Shown here one piece after another: positions 48,701-62,506 of a stretch of DNA of 64,000 nt. The DNA lies in assembly GCA_036852015.1 (NCBI GenBank), contig JAANDG010000174.1, positions 124,001-188,000 on the forward strand, in the 5' to 3' direction. Every line of letters begins with the position of its first letter. Position 1 is the first letter of the stretch. The translations under genes were made by a program, and so were the position numbers. The stretch is from Pelodera strongyloides (taxonomy: Eukaryota > Nematoda > Chromadorea > Rhabditida > Rhabditidae). The notes below the pieces were generated by a model that made no database searches, was not told the origin of the DNA, and saw only the letters and a program-made list of their open reading frames with translations.

Positions 48701-51700
48701 GTATGCGAATTAACCAAAACCAACCGATTTTTGAAGCGCCTGACCAATCGCTGGAGGAAGTAAATCGTTCAAGATCTCGATGAAACTAGAACGTTTCTTT
48801 TTGGATCGAGTGCTCCGTACAGGCGTGTCCTCTACCTCTTTACCATTGCAGCCGTCTGGGCCTGGATTATTCTGAAAACATTTCGCCATCCACAGTCTGT
48901 CAATTCCATAAGTACATAACCGCAATTATTTCCAAGTTTCGCAAAGCAAGTATAAATCCAAGCAGCCATAAGTCAACTATTAGTCTCACGCGTTTTGCTT
49001 AAAGGATCGCAGTCACTTCAAATTCGCCTTTTTACTTCAATTATCCATAAACATGAAAAAGCACCTAGAAAAATACCATTCCGGTGTCAATTTACTGAAA
49101 AATTAACCCAGGGAAAGAAATCCCCTCGGTTGCGTTCTAATTACGTACAGTATGACAACGACAATTGAGACAGTAGAGCAGACACTTTCCCTCTTCCCCG
49201 GTTTTTCTTTGTTTTGTCATCATTGGCAACCGGCCAAGTCCTGTTGCGATTTAGAAAACACCACATTTTGTCAAAAATCAGAACTCAACACAAGAGATGT
49301 TTTTCCCTGTGATAAATATTCCGTAAAATGGCATCGGAAAGGTATTTTTCTATGTGTCTTTTTATATTTATTGATAATTTAAGTAAAAAGACGATAATGA
49401 AGTGACTGCGATCCTTTAAGACGAAGACCTCGCCTTATGCAGACACAAAAAATATAAATAATCTAACCTTCTTAGAATGCGGTTTCGATCGACGTCCTTT
49501 TGGTGTCAGGTAACTGGTTGGGCTGTATCGGTCCACTGATCGACAAACGGAACGTATCGGCTGAAAATATATTCAGAAACAACGATTCAAGAAATACACT
49601 CAGGAACAAGCACAGAGAAACTGCACTAAGGAGTTCGCTTCTCGGTAGCACGAGGCGACTTCTATGCGGTGTACTTGTGCGTCGCAGTTCCAGGCTCATA
49701 ACGCTTGCTTAAAATCAAGCAAAACAACTTTAAAGTGGTGGCCTCGGTTATTACGATGTTCATAAATTATAAGATTCTCACCGTTCGTCTCCTCGCAACT
49801 CTTGCTGCGATTGTATCCAATGCGTCATCATCAAAATCGTCGACGACCTCCACTTTGACAGCTTTCAGAGACTCCAAAACAGGCATTTCCTGAAACAAGT
49901 ATATTATTCCTGGGCATAAATCAGCTCGTGAAATTACGCATCAACCTTCTCCGAATTGGACTAACCATCTAGGGAGGCGATTGCAACTCTACATACTTGA
50001 ATGAAACGTAGTACTAACATATTACGTTTTGACTATCAACTAAAAGAGACCATCTCCAAATTTACGCATTGAAATTGTAGTATACCCTATTCACCGGAAT
50101 GGAATCAAAACAAAGTGTGTTATTACATATACCGAAATCGTCTGACACCCTACAGCCTAGCAACACAATGTCATATTATCATATAACTACAACTCTCGTG
50201 CCCCTCTAGCTCATTATCATACCACTTACCGCACACTTCTCGGCCATGTCGCTCTCTGCCACATTCACGGACTCCTCCTCCTGTTGATCAACTTCCATCT
50301 CTCCCGCTGTAGCTGTCTCTTCAGTCTCCATCTCCAAACCCGCTCTCTCACCGTCGAGTCCCTCTTTCTCTTCCGATGACAATAGGTTGGCGATCACTCT
50401 ATCTAGTCTCTCCTTATCGATTGATGTTATCATATCCTCATCTATCATCTCTGAATCCGAATCCACTTCCTGTTTGATCGACTTTAACATTACGACTGGA
50501 GCATGACCAGCATCAAGAGATGATGCCGCAAATTCTTCTTGATTCGAATTTTCGCCGTCAGTTTGTTGAACTTCTCGATCAGCAAGTTGTTTCTCTCCTG
50601 AAAAAAAAACAACGGAAGTTGCACTGAAAAAACATTAAAGACTTGCTTGCATTCTGAAGACTTTCAAATTAGCATTGCAGGGCTAACAGCAATACCACCG
50701 TCGCCGTCGCAATTAGAATGCCCAGTATCAGAAGCGCATCAGGCACACACAGAATTTCGGGAATCTACTCCGGATTTCAAGTCTAGATTTATGCCCTGTT
50801 GCAAAGGACATACAATTGAAATATTTGAAATTAGAATATTATCCTACCCTTTCCATCGCTTGATGAAGCCTCCTCACTCGGCACACAATTGGCTTTCGCT
50901 GTGTGTTCAAACACGATGATTTTCTGTGCAGAAGACGTTTGCAGCGGAAATAAGGCACGGTATTCAGGACATGACTAAAAGGTTTCGGATATAAACTTAT
51001 GAACATTGGAAAAAAAACAATGATTTATAGACCAGCCGATGGTATAGCCGGCAGCTAGCGCTGCTGCTCACCACGAACGTTGGAACGCTTTCAATTCCCG
51101 CGCGCGACTGGTCGTACCAACCGGGTGGTTAAAAAACGGTACCATGAAAAACTGGGAAGGTTGGATTAGGGCCGTTCACACTTTCAGCAAAGATGGCCCC
51201 TATCCTATATCTGGCACGCACTACCTCGGTAGGCCAGAGCGGACTGGAAGGCTCCCTTCGGGGGCCCTGAAGGATAGTGTCAGCTTTAATCCCTCCAAAC
51301 GTGATAAAAAGTGTTACTCACAATACCCAGTGGGAACTTACCAACTAACTAGTGAAAAAAAATACATACCTCCCATAATTTTGATAAAACTCGCTTCACG
51401 ATCGGGGACGACACATTAGAGAAGCTGAGTAAGATGCCGGTGGCCATATCAGATACGTCCACATGAACACGTCTAAATATGGGAAAACATGATACTGATC
51501 AGCCAGAAGTACATAAATTAATACCTCCGTTTAAATAACGAGGAGTTCCAATAATCCAACCCGCCCCTGTAAAGACTAGTTCTCATGTCACAGTCACACT
51601 ACATCTAAAAACAGACCTGTTTGATGCCTTCGATACAACTCGACTTGTGCCCAGGATTCCTTCCAACCATGAAGTTTTCTTCGCATAAGTTGTCTCGTTG

Positions 51701-54700
51701 TGGCAGATCATCTCATAGAACAGTCCGATGTACGGCACAAGGTTCAGCACAATCAGTCGGATTTCATCATTCCATCCAACTCTCTGAATATGGTGATATT
51801 GTAAATTGTAATATGCAAGGTCAAAGGCAAACAAACACGGCGTACCGCAAAAACAGATTCATAAGAAACTAACCAGAAACTAATAAGAAACTTCATACAC
51901 TATTTTCTTTTCACCATTTCATTGTAATGCACACCCTATGCCTATGGTGTTGTTTAATACATAAATAAATAAATAACCAGAAACGAAAAAGAACTGAATT
52001 CATCGGCTAATTGACTTTAGCATCACGGGGAGGAACTGAGTCAACGCAGAAAAGGTTCACCTCCGATCCAGCATTCGCAGTTGCCCTCTTGATAATCGAC
52101 AGAAGGCTGCCTGACATATTCTTGAGCAAAGCTGGTTGCTCCTCCACACATTTAATAGCAGACGAGAGCAGGGAGTAGAACCCACAGTTCTCCATGATCC
52201 ATTTTCTGAAATAAAACCACATACATCACAAGGATACTGTAGTCTCAATAATGAGCAGAACACCCTAGGAATGACAGCACATTAGGGCGAGCGAAAGAGA
52301 GACCATAGGCACATGGCACAGTCAATAGTTAATCATAAAATTATATGAATTTGGACTGCAAATGAAAAATTGTAAATTGGGTCATAAAATTATAGTTGAC
52401 TGTACGCGCAATCCTTCCCATTATATGATATCAAACTCAGTTAAAACATCTCAATGTGCACCAGCTAAACTAACATCTAATAAATGAATAAGTATACATC
52501 TAAAAGAAAATAACTACATTAGTGTCCAGTTATCCTCTTTGACATCATTGGCCAATTTGGAAAGAATCCTGGAGGAAACGTTGTGGCCGAGTGATAAAAC
52601 AGACTCGCACTGACGCGACAACTGGAATAGAAATAAGACTACAGTACCCGGTAGAAACACTATCACACTCACTTCACATTCTTCAAAAAGTAGGTCAAAA
52701 CGATCCATTAGTGCGTTAACCAACACAAACGAAAAGTAAAAAAAATACCGGAGAAACAAAATTCATTTTCCATACCTTCCCATCACTGATCATTTCATCG
52801 ACATCATTGCACAGTAATCCACACCACGCCCAGAACTGGAGTACAGTATCGCCAGGACCACGCTAAATGAAAATAGAACATCTATTGCAGACTCACATCT
52901 AAAAGCCAAAACATTTTCTCAAAAGCTTCCACGATTTTACGTGGTTTGCGTGGAAAGTAACCTCCACACTTCTATACTATGTCCAACTAACACGACTACT
53001 TTGATCAATGATCACCAACCGTTGATCTTCCATTCTCCTGATCTTGTCTTGCAATCTGCAGAAGATGATCCACAATCGAACAGCTCAATGTATCCAGCCA
53101 GCGTTCCAGACGATCTACACACTTTCCGGAATTCAACGCCTGAAAACAGATAACCGGATGTTTAGATATAGCGCACAGCGAAAGGGCGGAAATTAGTAAT
53201 TGCGTAGGCAGCCCCTATCTCTCTGATAGGATATAGCCTATGAAGTCATTATTGGTTTTATACTCACTTATTCTTTGTTTGTTAATAAAGATTTCCATGT
53301 GCTCACCACAAACTGTAGTCGAAGGTTGATACCAGTGGTAAAGAAATGAACAGGGGCTAAATTCGAATTCGGCTCCTGGACAACTTCCGACTCAAACAAC
53401 GGAAGAATTGAGGGAATACGGTCACGCAACTAAATTACACATAGTTACTGAGAAATTCAGATAACACTGCCACTCTGTCACGAAACACATAGCAATTCGT
53501 TACTTTAGTTTCCTGATTCGGTTCAGAATCTACGCTTAAAAAAGAAGAGAACGACACTGATGAGGACTAACAATGCTCGTTGCCTCCAAACAAGGAAACC
53601 CATATAAACCTAAGCTTAAAAACATAAACCTTGTCCTCAACTCCTCCTCCACCACCATCCACGTGTTGAAATAGATGCCTTGCATGGACAATAATCATCC
53701 TTTCCATCCATTCTGATTCCATCAGTTCCCTGACTGTGTCACGCATTTGACTAGTTCTTGTGCGGCTAAAATGACATATGGTTTCTACAACTGTACAATA
53801 CCATAGCATACAAGTAATGTACAATACAATTGATTAACTGAAGAAAGGAATAACTAGCTAAATGTGTACTTCGTCAACATAAAATCATAAAGTAAAGCAT
53901 GCCAAACCGAGACCTCTCACCTCTTATGTCTGAATTCGGTGCATCCAAGCAGACAAGACACAACCTTGAAGCACACATCCAGCGGAATCGATTGACGAGT
54001 CGACGTGAGAACACAGGAGAATTCCTCGACGACTGAACAAAACAAAACACACACATCAACTAAGGATAGAACTCCCGGACCTAGTCCGAAGACGTCGAGT
54101 AATTTGTCATCTGAACTCGTCGCCTAATACCAAGGACGTCTGCGGAACATAGAAATAGAACATGTCATAAGCAAACTTTGAAACTCTATTGTACCACCCT
54201 CGAATAAAGGTGGCTCTTGAAGCGATAAAGACAATAGACAAAACCAACACATTTTGCGGATACAAAACTTACTCAATATCAATGATAAAATAAGACTATA
54301 TTTTGTTTCAATTAATGCTCACATGACGACGGAGGGCGCAGACGAGAGTACGGTGCGAGAATGTTGACCACGACTGCACTCGCCAGTTCAAACTTCTCAT
54401 CCGATGACTCCGACTGATCTAAAAGAATAATTCAATCAAGCATCTTATCGATTGATACTCGCATGAAAAAAAGAAAAAGTGTCATAAGAAGGAATTCTAT
54501 CTGTCCGTGATAATCAACACTCCTTCCTTTAGTTCCTTATTCCTTTAATTGAAAGCGTATTCAAAAACACTTTCTACAAAACAAATGTTTAAACATACAG
54601 AGACCAGGGAGGAGTTTCACAACTTTCCACAAAAAGTTCTTCTCCAGACATCCGCACGCATACAGAATCGAGATAAACTCTGCCAGATCGACAGTGAACC

Positions 54701-57700
54701 CAGAATTGTCCATCGAAAACGGAAAGGATATTTAGCACAGCACATTACTACTACAATAACCTCCATAATAGCTAACATCCCTAACATATGACTAAGCCAC
54801 TGCAGTAAATGCTAGCACACATCTGGCACAAAAACCAAACATAATAAATACTAAAGAAACACAGAACCCACTGACCTTCTCACAATGTGCAAAATACGCT
54901 TCTGATACAGTAGACTCCTCAAACAACTGTAGAATCAGAAGCGTCCATTGGGTGACACACGAGGGAATGAGTTCGTGTACTTGAAGACAGACCTCCAGCA
55001 AGGACAGCAACCTACATAGGTGCAAATTGTTTGTTGCAAAACCTCGAAGGTGATAACAGACCATACAAAATATATATGAATAGTACATATAACTTATAAC
55101 AATTATTATGATTTTGAAATAATGGTGTCAGGGTCAGTGTGAAAATATATAACAAAGTAAACACATACAATATATGAAATCGCTTAAAAGGCAAGTAAGC
55201 AAATACACTAACCTTTCCGTATCCGCTATAGGCAGCTCCTTGATGACCTGGTAGAGGAAGCTGCAGACCTTTATTGCTTGCTGCCGGCCACCATGCAGCA
55301 GAGAAAGTTCGCTCACTATGTCATTCCTGAATAGAGCACGGTAACTCTGCCTCATAGCGGAATGATACAGTATTTGGTTCTTTACTTTACGCTTAGGCTC
55401 TATATCGACAATCCAGTGCATGCACAGTCCACATTTGCGGTTGGTACTACAGTAGAATCCTCCCGTAACAGGAATCGCATACAGACTTGCATTTCTGACG
55501 GTAAAAATTTAGGTAAAAAGGAATGAAAATCGAAATGAACTATATATTGCATATCACCGCATCTTACTTCTGCTCAAAGAAATTATTAAAACACAAACTC
55601 AATCTTTCGCAACAGTTCCTTGTTCCGTGTTGCTGTGATCGCAGTGAAGTCCGGCTGCGTAGATTCAGAAGCTTCGGAGCAGAAAGTGTCAACATCACCC
55701 TGAAGACATTGAGGTGAACAAGTCACTTACATACACATCACGTTATGTCAAGAATCAAGATCAAGATCAAGTAATAGATAATAGATGATGTTACTCATGT
55801 TACTAACAAAAGATGCTACCAACATGTCTGTCTCACCAACAAACGCAACAGATATACAACGTCAAATTTACTGTTCCTAGTCCCAATTTCCCACCTTTTC
55901 ATTCACAGCGTAGTCCAAGTTGGAAGTCCACGCAGAAATCTTTGACTTTCTCAGCGAACTCTTCTCGAATGACTCGACAAAGTGCCAGCAACTGGAAAGC
56001 AATTTTTTATCGCCCACTTTTTGTTATCGTCTTCACGATAAAAAAGTGTGCGCGCGCAATTTATTGTGATCGTGACCGATTTATCGTGATAAATTTTTGG
56101 ACATTTATCGCCCAGGGACGCTCTAATCAGGGGTACATGTTGGTGCGTAAAAACACACACGAACCACCCGGATTGTTTTTGAGCACCTCCGGAAGCAATT
56201 CCAAATTTATATATTTGGGAGAAACATGCTGTTTTATGAAAGCGGTCTATCACGAAGCTAAAGAAACCACATCCAATCACCTCCAACTACGAACGGGATT
56301 TATACCCTGTCCATCATACAAGTAGAAATATGGCTTCAGATCTTCAGCAAGATACAGTTCTACTCGAAAAACAAACCTCTCGCACAGCTTCCTCGCCAAT
56401 GGTGATAAGATGGTCTCAATAAAGCACTTTGACGATATTGCTTCAGTGACCAAAGCAAAGACATCCATGCAGTAGTCTTCCAGTTTTGGAAGGACTTCGT
56501 GCAGACGAACCAGCACAGGTGACAGCTAAAAGACAAACTAAACAACCTTAGTTACCCTCTGCCTCAACTGTAAGGTACATAAGGTCAAACAAGGCCTGGG
56601 AAAAACTGTGCACAAACAAAATCCAGTATTTTAAATAATATCCTACCTTCTAACTAATCTTACATCTAAAGTGCACACGTAAATTATACAATATGTTAAA
56701 GTATAAATGACGCTAAGCAACACAGCAACACCTGCTCACCCTCGTAGCTAGGAGGAGAAGACCGTCCGGAAGATCGGATTCAACTGTCAGACGGACGAGA
56801 AGTGATACAGCGTGCAGGGAAGGCAGCTCAGACAGCAGATGCCAACCCTGCTGTAAATAATAATCGATGAGTAAACACGCGGTACGATAGCAAGACGTCA
56901 TATCATATTATCGTAACATGTGAAATAACGACGTATCCTATTAGTGTGGTAAGCGCAACCTAGCACAAATTAATCAAATACAATAATTCTCCCAAAGGCA
57001 GGCAATATTGTAGAAACATAATTTGAGGATTATTGTATTACAAATATATAAATATCAGTTTAAAGTTCCTTACAGGTCTCGGTGGTGGTGTGCTGATTTT
57101 CCTTGAGCTTCTCGTTACTCTTTGTGCGGAGTTGGCACTGGCGGCCACCGACTTCGTCGACTCATGTGCCACATACCGGATACACCCAATTACAACCGAC
57201 TCCGCTCCCTCCACAATAATTTGACGGTCATGAACACAAAGATTCCTTAAAGAGATCATAATGAGATACTGTTAGTGCCAACTGCCAACTGTCAGGTGTT
57301 ATCTCATACACAATTAGCAGAGAACAAACGATAAGCACCACATACTCACACACCCATTTCTCCACCGATTACTTCTCACAAGGGGTCGGAAACACCGTAA
57401 GGTGAGCGATCCGAAATTGCACCTCATGGGTAAAGAAGTATGTCGAATAAGAGTAAAACATGTCTGGAAAATTTTACCATTCCCAGGCGACCGCAGAAAA
57501 TTTTACAGACATGTTCTACTCTTATTCAACATACTTCTTTCCCCAAGGTGCAGTTTCTGCTCGCTCACCTTACGGTGTTGCCGAATGCCGACCCTTTGTT
57601 AGTCAAAAATTCAAAAATGACTAAATGAGGCGAAAAACACAACCTCAACAACTCCACAATCTTCTCTTCTCTTTCGCTGCTGTCATTGTTATTATCCTGC

Positions 57701-60700
57701 TCATTTCTTTTCAACAAAGATTCCTTATTCTTCGTGAACAATCCGACCAGGTAGGAACGAACAGAGGCAGAGATCTGAAAGCAACAATCTGCATACCTAC
57801 AATGAAACTACAAGCTATTGACTAGAAAATATTTGTTTTCTCAAATTTGTCATTGCATGTACTCCCTCCCTCCAACCTTATCAACCTCCTCCTTGTGTTT
57901 CTGATAATGAACCGAAGCTCCATGAACGATCATCCCTCTCTGTGAACGCTCTACACGACTGCATCCAGCTAATGGAACAAAGGAGAGACATCGTCGAAGA
58001 AGACTCTTTGCAGGCAGACCTGAACTAAATGATTTTCAAAGAAATTCAGGTCCGCAACGCATGCAATCACCTTGTTTCTCATTTGCTACACAAAAAACAC
58101 TAAACCCCAAATAACACTAATCATCATGAATCACGAAGCACTTATATTCAGCAAAATCACAAGTTACACATCTGACCAATTTTGCACGCAAAGACTATTT
58201 TGCATATTGCGCGAAAGAGATTGGAGAGTAATTGTTATAGTAGTTTAATAACTGTTTACATACCTTGTAAACTTGAAACAGTTATCGATCCTCGGCTGAT
58301 AAGAAATGACCAGATATCGTCGAAACAAATGTTACAAACAGTCTGAAAGTAAGCAAATTTCGTCACTGAAATGGGCGGCCGGCGATTACAAGGTCTTTTC
58401 AATATCTCTAATAAGTTGAGCTTACAGCCTACCCATAAATTATAAATAAGTACTTCCAAGAGGTTGTCCGCAATGTGCGCAGAAATTTGGTTAGTTGGTT
58501 TCGACAAAAGGCTAACCTGCAGATGTGACAGGAGCCTAATAGCCAGCGTGCAACTGATATTATGTTCATTCATCTTATGCTCTTCATCCAATTCTGTACA
58601 GTGCACCTTGTTCCTCTCAGACAACCATAGTGCCACTGCCATACTGAGTACTTGGTGAGGCAGGCTGGATAATAATGGCATAAATTACACCCAATAAAGT
58701 AATACAAGTAATGACTTTAAAACAAAAAACATTATTAAACTAGGTGCGTAATAAATCACTATAATTATTATAGAGGTTAATGAACTAAAAGTGCCGATGG
58801 TTACAAATGTGCAAGCATGGCTGGGTCACAATATTAAACAATATTTCCTTTGCGATGAAACTCATAAATGAAAGAACTCCTTACTAGGACAAAAGTCTGC
58901 TCGCCACAATAACCCTTTCTGATCCACTCGGAATTCGTATACATGCCCAGTCGAACAGCGAGAAAATAGCAAACATTTGCGAGTTGGGAATCTGGAATAT
59001 AGGAAAGAAAACAACTTGACACAACCGCATCAAACGAATAATACAAATGAATACAATATACAATGCACGACCTACCCTACAAATTGTAGAACTGAGGATG
59101 ATTCAGCCAAAAATGACTATTCTTTCCCTAAGCAACTGCTTGCATATAGCACTAAACGCAAAGAATAATAAAAGTAAAATGCCCACCTCGGTACTTCGGG
59201 AATCGACCACTCCAATAATCTGACGACTGAGCTTCTTCCACTCTGTCCACTGCATGTGCACAAAATCGACAGATTCCAGAAATTCAAACAATCTGACCAC
59301 TCGAATGTAATCGTCAGCTGCAATTAAATTATTAAATTGATTCAAATCAAAGCAATCGCAACAACAACGTACGCAGCTATAAACGTCCGTACTGATGTAA
59401 CTGCGAAGGTTCTCCCCTAAATGGATGTCTAACCTTATAAGTTTGATGTAAGCGTGCTCCATTTGGGAGAATTTGTATTCTAATAAGTTAACTGGAATAT
59501 CTTAAGGGGAGTCGTACTAAGCTCGAACATTCTAACTATTCTAGATTCTAGTTCTAATACGTTAACTGGAACATCGTAAGAATGTACTCCTTACGAAGAA
59601 CACGTCAATAGACTAAAGAGTGTAAGTAAGAATTTAGCAGTTTCGTAGACTAACTAACTAGACTAACTAACTAACAACTAATAGTTTCGTAGAATAATAG
59701 CAGTCCCATAGTACCAACCATTTGCCAACCAATCCCCATAATCGGCTGGCTCCCAACCACAAGCCAATCTAGCTCGTTTGTACGCCGTAACACAGTCAGC
59801 AGGCCCTAAAATGTTTTGCTTTGTTGGGAAGAAGAAATTGAATGATAATAAAACCATCCAGAACAATGGACACTTATAATTTAGAAAGTCTACATTCTAG
59901 ATTAATTATATTCAGAATCCCAAAAAATAGGCTACATGGCTTATGGCTACCGTAAAAATAAGATAATAATCCTTACGTTAAAAAATCTGTTCACAAAAAT
60001 TGCAAACCTTCCACCCGCAGACTTTTGAGTGAGACGAAAATAAAAAGGTCCGGTCGCTCAGAATGGATGAAAAGGAACAGTTCTTCAATAAGAGTTGCAC
60101 ACCGCTTGAGGTATTCACATTCGCTAAATTTAAGAATAACACATTTATCACAAGCAAAACCACCTTGCATATGCGCCAGTAAGCTATGTCTTAATTCGCC
60201 ACAGGTGCCCAGTAGAGTTATCTCCAACACAAACACATCACCCACCGCACTTCAAACAAAAAGAAAAACCGCATGATGCTATCTATAGCAAACTAAATAA
60301 CTAAACCACAAGCCTTACCATGATTCAATCCTTTGCTGAATTTTCTCGCTTAAAGCGTCGAGTGACAGCACTACGTCAGCTGTTGTGTGGATACTGCTTA
60401 GAACTAGGTGCTTATGACTGGATAAGATGTGTAGAACAACCAGAATACAGTCCACGTCCACATCTTTGTACAACAAACTATCGATTGCATAGGTGAGTAC
60501 TTGATGCCTATCCACAAGGCAATTCTGAATTAACCGACTTAAAATATTAAAGGGAATTAGGGAATGTCAAGTGGGTTTTTCATGGCGGGCTAAAAAACAT
60601 GCCGCTTTCTCATTTCTTTTCAGAATTCGTATATTTGAGGAAAACGGAATCAAAACAATACGAATTCACAATTAGACCCAAATAGTTGAACTGACTTCGA

Positions 60701-62506
60701 TAAGGAACGTATACAATCCAGTTATGTTCTTCAGACAATGTCTCGTCCGATCGGCTTTACTCTGTTGCCATACTTCATCAATGAGATTCAAGACGAACCC
60801 AGTCATTCCTAAGAACAAAGGGTAATCAGTTAAACAATATCAGAACGGCACAGCATAATACACCTAATGGAGGGAGTATATTTTTTCCATTCTACCTGCT
60901 CTATCTCCTAGGTGCACCTTCTTTACATATTCAAATAAAGGATTAACATATAACCTTCGATCTCCATCCTGGAGACATCATGGAGTGTTTCTTTGAGAAA
61001 TGTCCGCCAGGATTCGTCACCGAGTATGTCTGACTTGTTCAATACACTCAGCCACCGCGGAATATAGAAGCCGACATGCTCAACCTAAATTAGCAATTAG
61101 CAACTAAAAATGGCACCAATTTACAAACAATCAACACGTCAACAAAAATAGGCAAGAAGACAAGTTGGTAACTTATCTTGAACATACTAATGATTATAAC
61201 TTCACAGGTAAATTAATGGTAGCTTGGAAAAAAATTTGTTACCTGACAAGGGCCTGCATTTGCGTGATTCGCCACCGGGGGTAAATGGTACCGCTCGCGA
61301 AGAAGAGTGGAACTCTTGAACAAAATAGTAATGACCAATTTACATTTGGTTATTAACCAATTAACCTAGTACGTGGTTAGTTGTCAGATTAAGTTCACAC
61401 CCACCCCAAACCTACATAACAATTACAGTAATCATCAAATTAAGAAACCTGCTCTGCGTTTAGTTCATCCACGAAGGATGACGCCCTTGCAATAATAGAT
61501 TCATCGGCAACAGAATTATCGAAAAACGTAGATAGTTCGTATTCCGTTGACGGAGCCTAAAGAAAACAAGATTACACCAACAGTAAATAAATGAAATAAA
61601 TGACATACCATTAATCTTTAATTTCTGTTTTTACATTTATTATTTTAGTAACACGTTGTTTTGGTGGTTATTTAGCTTTCGGTTTGTCGTTGTGGAATAT
61701 GCAACGAAACTCAAGAGTTGCGCGCGGCAACAGTTTGGGGGTGTTTCCCGCAAAAGAATTTGATGCGCGCCGCAAAAGTTTTTTCACCGACTCTGGTTGC
61801 CGTTTTGGTGCGGGAAACACCCCCAAACTGTTGCGGGAAACACCCCCAAACCGTTGCCGAAAAGGTGCGGAAACGGTGCGGGAAAAGTAGCAACTGCAAA
61901 AAGAAAGCAGCGTGTTGGATTCGAACCCTACACTGTTGTTAGATACTTCCTCTGAACAGCGCCTTAGACCACTCGGCCACACAACACATGTGAGACCTGT
62001 GCTTGCGGAAAAATATTAGTACAACAACTGCACTTACGGCAGATCCTCCGAGCGCTTTCAAAAACGTTGCCGAAAAGGTGCGGAAATGGTGCGGGGCGCA
62101 AGTTGCGCGCCGCACCATTTCCGCACCGTTTCCGCACCTTTTCGGGAAACACTTTGCGCGCCATTTCTATTCCGCGCGCATTTTGTTTCCCATTCCTTTG
62201 CGGCGCGCATTTTGTTTCCCGAAATGGTGCGGCGCGCAACTCATCGGCTCTCAGTGTGAGAATTTACTTTTTATGCGAATATAACTTATTCAGCGCATCA
62301 CCGTGAAATCTATCCAAAGCAAATGACAGTTCCGAAAAATTTAATAATCTTACGTAAAAAAACCTGACGATTTCGTCTATTTGACCTGAATTCAATAAAA
62401 GACGACTTACAACATATCCGTGTTGTATATGTTCCACATCGCCTCTATTTTCCACAACAGTGTCGTCCATTGGATCTGGCCCTTCGAAGATCTTGTATGT
62501 AGTCAT
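45751..62506 (-). CDS. MED12: Mediator subunit 12, 46 exons
   Basis: Forty-six exons sum to 6153 bases with every phase matching, giving 2050 residues (human 2177). MED12 activates CDK8/cyclin C in the Mediator kinase module in the nucleus. Recognised by order and spacing of family segments: CLVDRHQVLTYAIDSLL near residue 174 (human GMLDRHEFLTWVLECF); the LCEWAV region at 442 (LFDWACIRIPSGSERVIVAS against human [20 protein letters not shown]); DDIWSFLISRGS near 524 (human NMYTCTLISRGD); ASVHYQKHKEEVDK and HDRQIIVEGAESVV; DRLERWLDTLSCS; MLLEPRQLPPEAA (human YYLEPLPLPPE); an AT-hook-like KRGRPR; and a short tail ending YQTYQRY. An acidic low-complexity exon (50230-50597) is lineage-specific. 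The glutamine-rich C-terminus of vertebrates is absent. The start exon was chosen because an in-frame stop-containing leader precedes ATG 62506; a 5' UTR intron upstream is possible. Confidence 0.93.
46430..46690. repeat. GC-rich island with GCGCACC motifs, MED12 intron 43
   Basis: Repeated GGCGCACC(T), GTGCGCGGCG and related words in direct and inverted order, much more GC-rich than the flanks. Similar in style to the islands at 12.4-13.1 kb and 61.7-62.2 kb, but no tRNA-like core was found. Confidence 0.6.
57378..57599. mobile_element. Foldback MITE in MED12 intron 15, 222 bp
   Basis: Ends ACAAGGGGTCGG and inverted CCGACCCTTTGT; long inner inverted blocks include ACACCGTAAGGTGAGCG, AAGAAGTATGT and AAGAGTAxAACATGTCTG. 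The element folds over nearly its full length. Confidence 0.75.
61725..62245. repeat. GC-rich repeat island in MED12 intron 1
   Basis: Arrays of GGTGCGGAAACGGTGCGG, CGGGAAACACCCCCAAA and GCGCGCC(A/G) words lie on both sides of a tRNA-like core. The right half contains inverted copies (AAGGTGCGGAAATGGTGCGG against CCGCACCATTTCCGCACC). Open frames here are repeat artefacts. Confidence 0.8.
61908..61994 (-). pseudogene. tRNA-Leu-like sequence (pseudogene or SINE head)
   Basis: On the minus strand: A box TGGCCGAGTGGTCTAAGG, B box GGTTCGAATCC, and a long variable region, as in tRNA-Leu. A six-base acceptor pairing (GTGTTG with CAACAC) can still be drawn, but spacing between the acceptor and the D arm is one base too long and the T stem is weak. 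TTCAGAG could be the anticodon loop (CAG, Leu). More likely a tRNA-derived repeat than a working gene. Confidence 0.5.

Larger units (their letters stand above)
45751..62506 (-). other. MED12: Exon map of MED12
   Basis: Low-high coordinates, 5' to 3': 62411-62506, 61449-61556, 61243-61314, 60955-61084, 60715-60808, 60319-60537, 60008-60249, 59719-59805, 59369-59479, 59187-59317, 58885-58991, 58517-58664, 58264-58342, 57877-57968, 57644-57774, 57074-57245, 56740-56850, 56281-56525, 55895-55991, 55599-55699, 55213-55494, 54872-55011, 54323-54418, 53921-54032, 53630-53765, 53307-53429, 53020-53139, 52776-52862, 52518-52621, 52061-52205, 51617-51783, 51370-51472, 50848-50923, 50230-50597, 49782-49889, 49468-49560, 48725-48871, 48416-48508, 48207-48296, 47944-48083, 47474-47640, 47028-47267, 46825-46891, 46327-46378, 46111-46257, 45751-45927. 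Least certain donors: 56281, 55599, 59369, 54872, where the phase rather than the site strength decided. Confidence 0.8.

Noticed and set aside
51140..51310. Open frame and GC-rich patch in MED12 intron 32
   Set aside because: No splice-compatible link to the flanking exons, which join directly in phase; probably a decayed repeat.
55813..56325. 170-codon plus-strand open frame
   Set aside because: Antisense to MED12 exons 18 and 19 and their intron; no domain.
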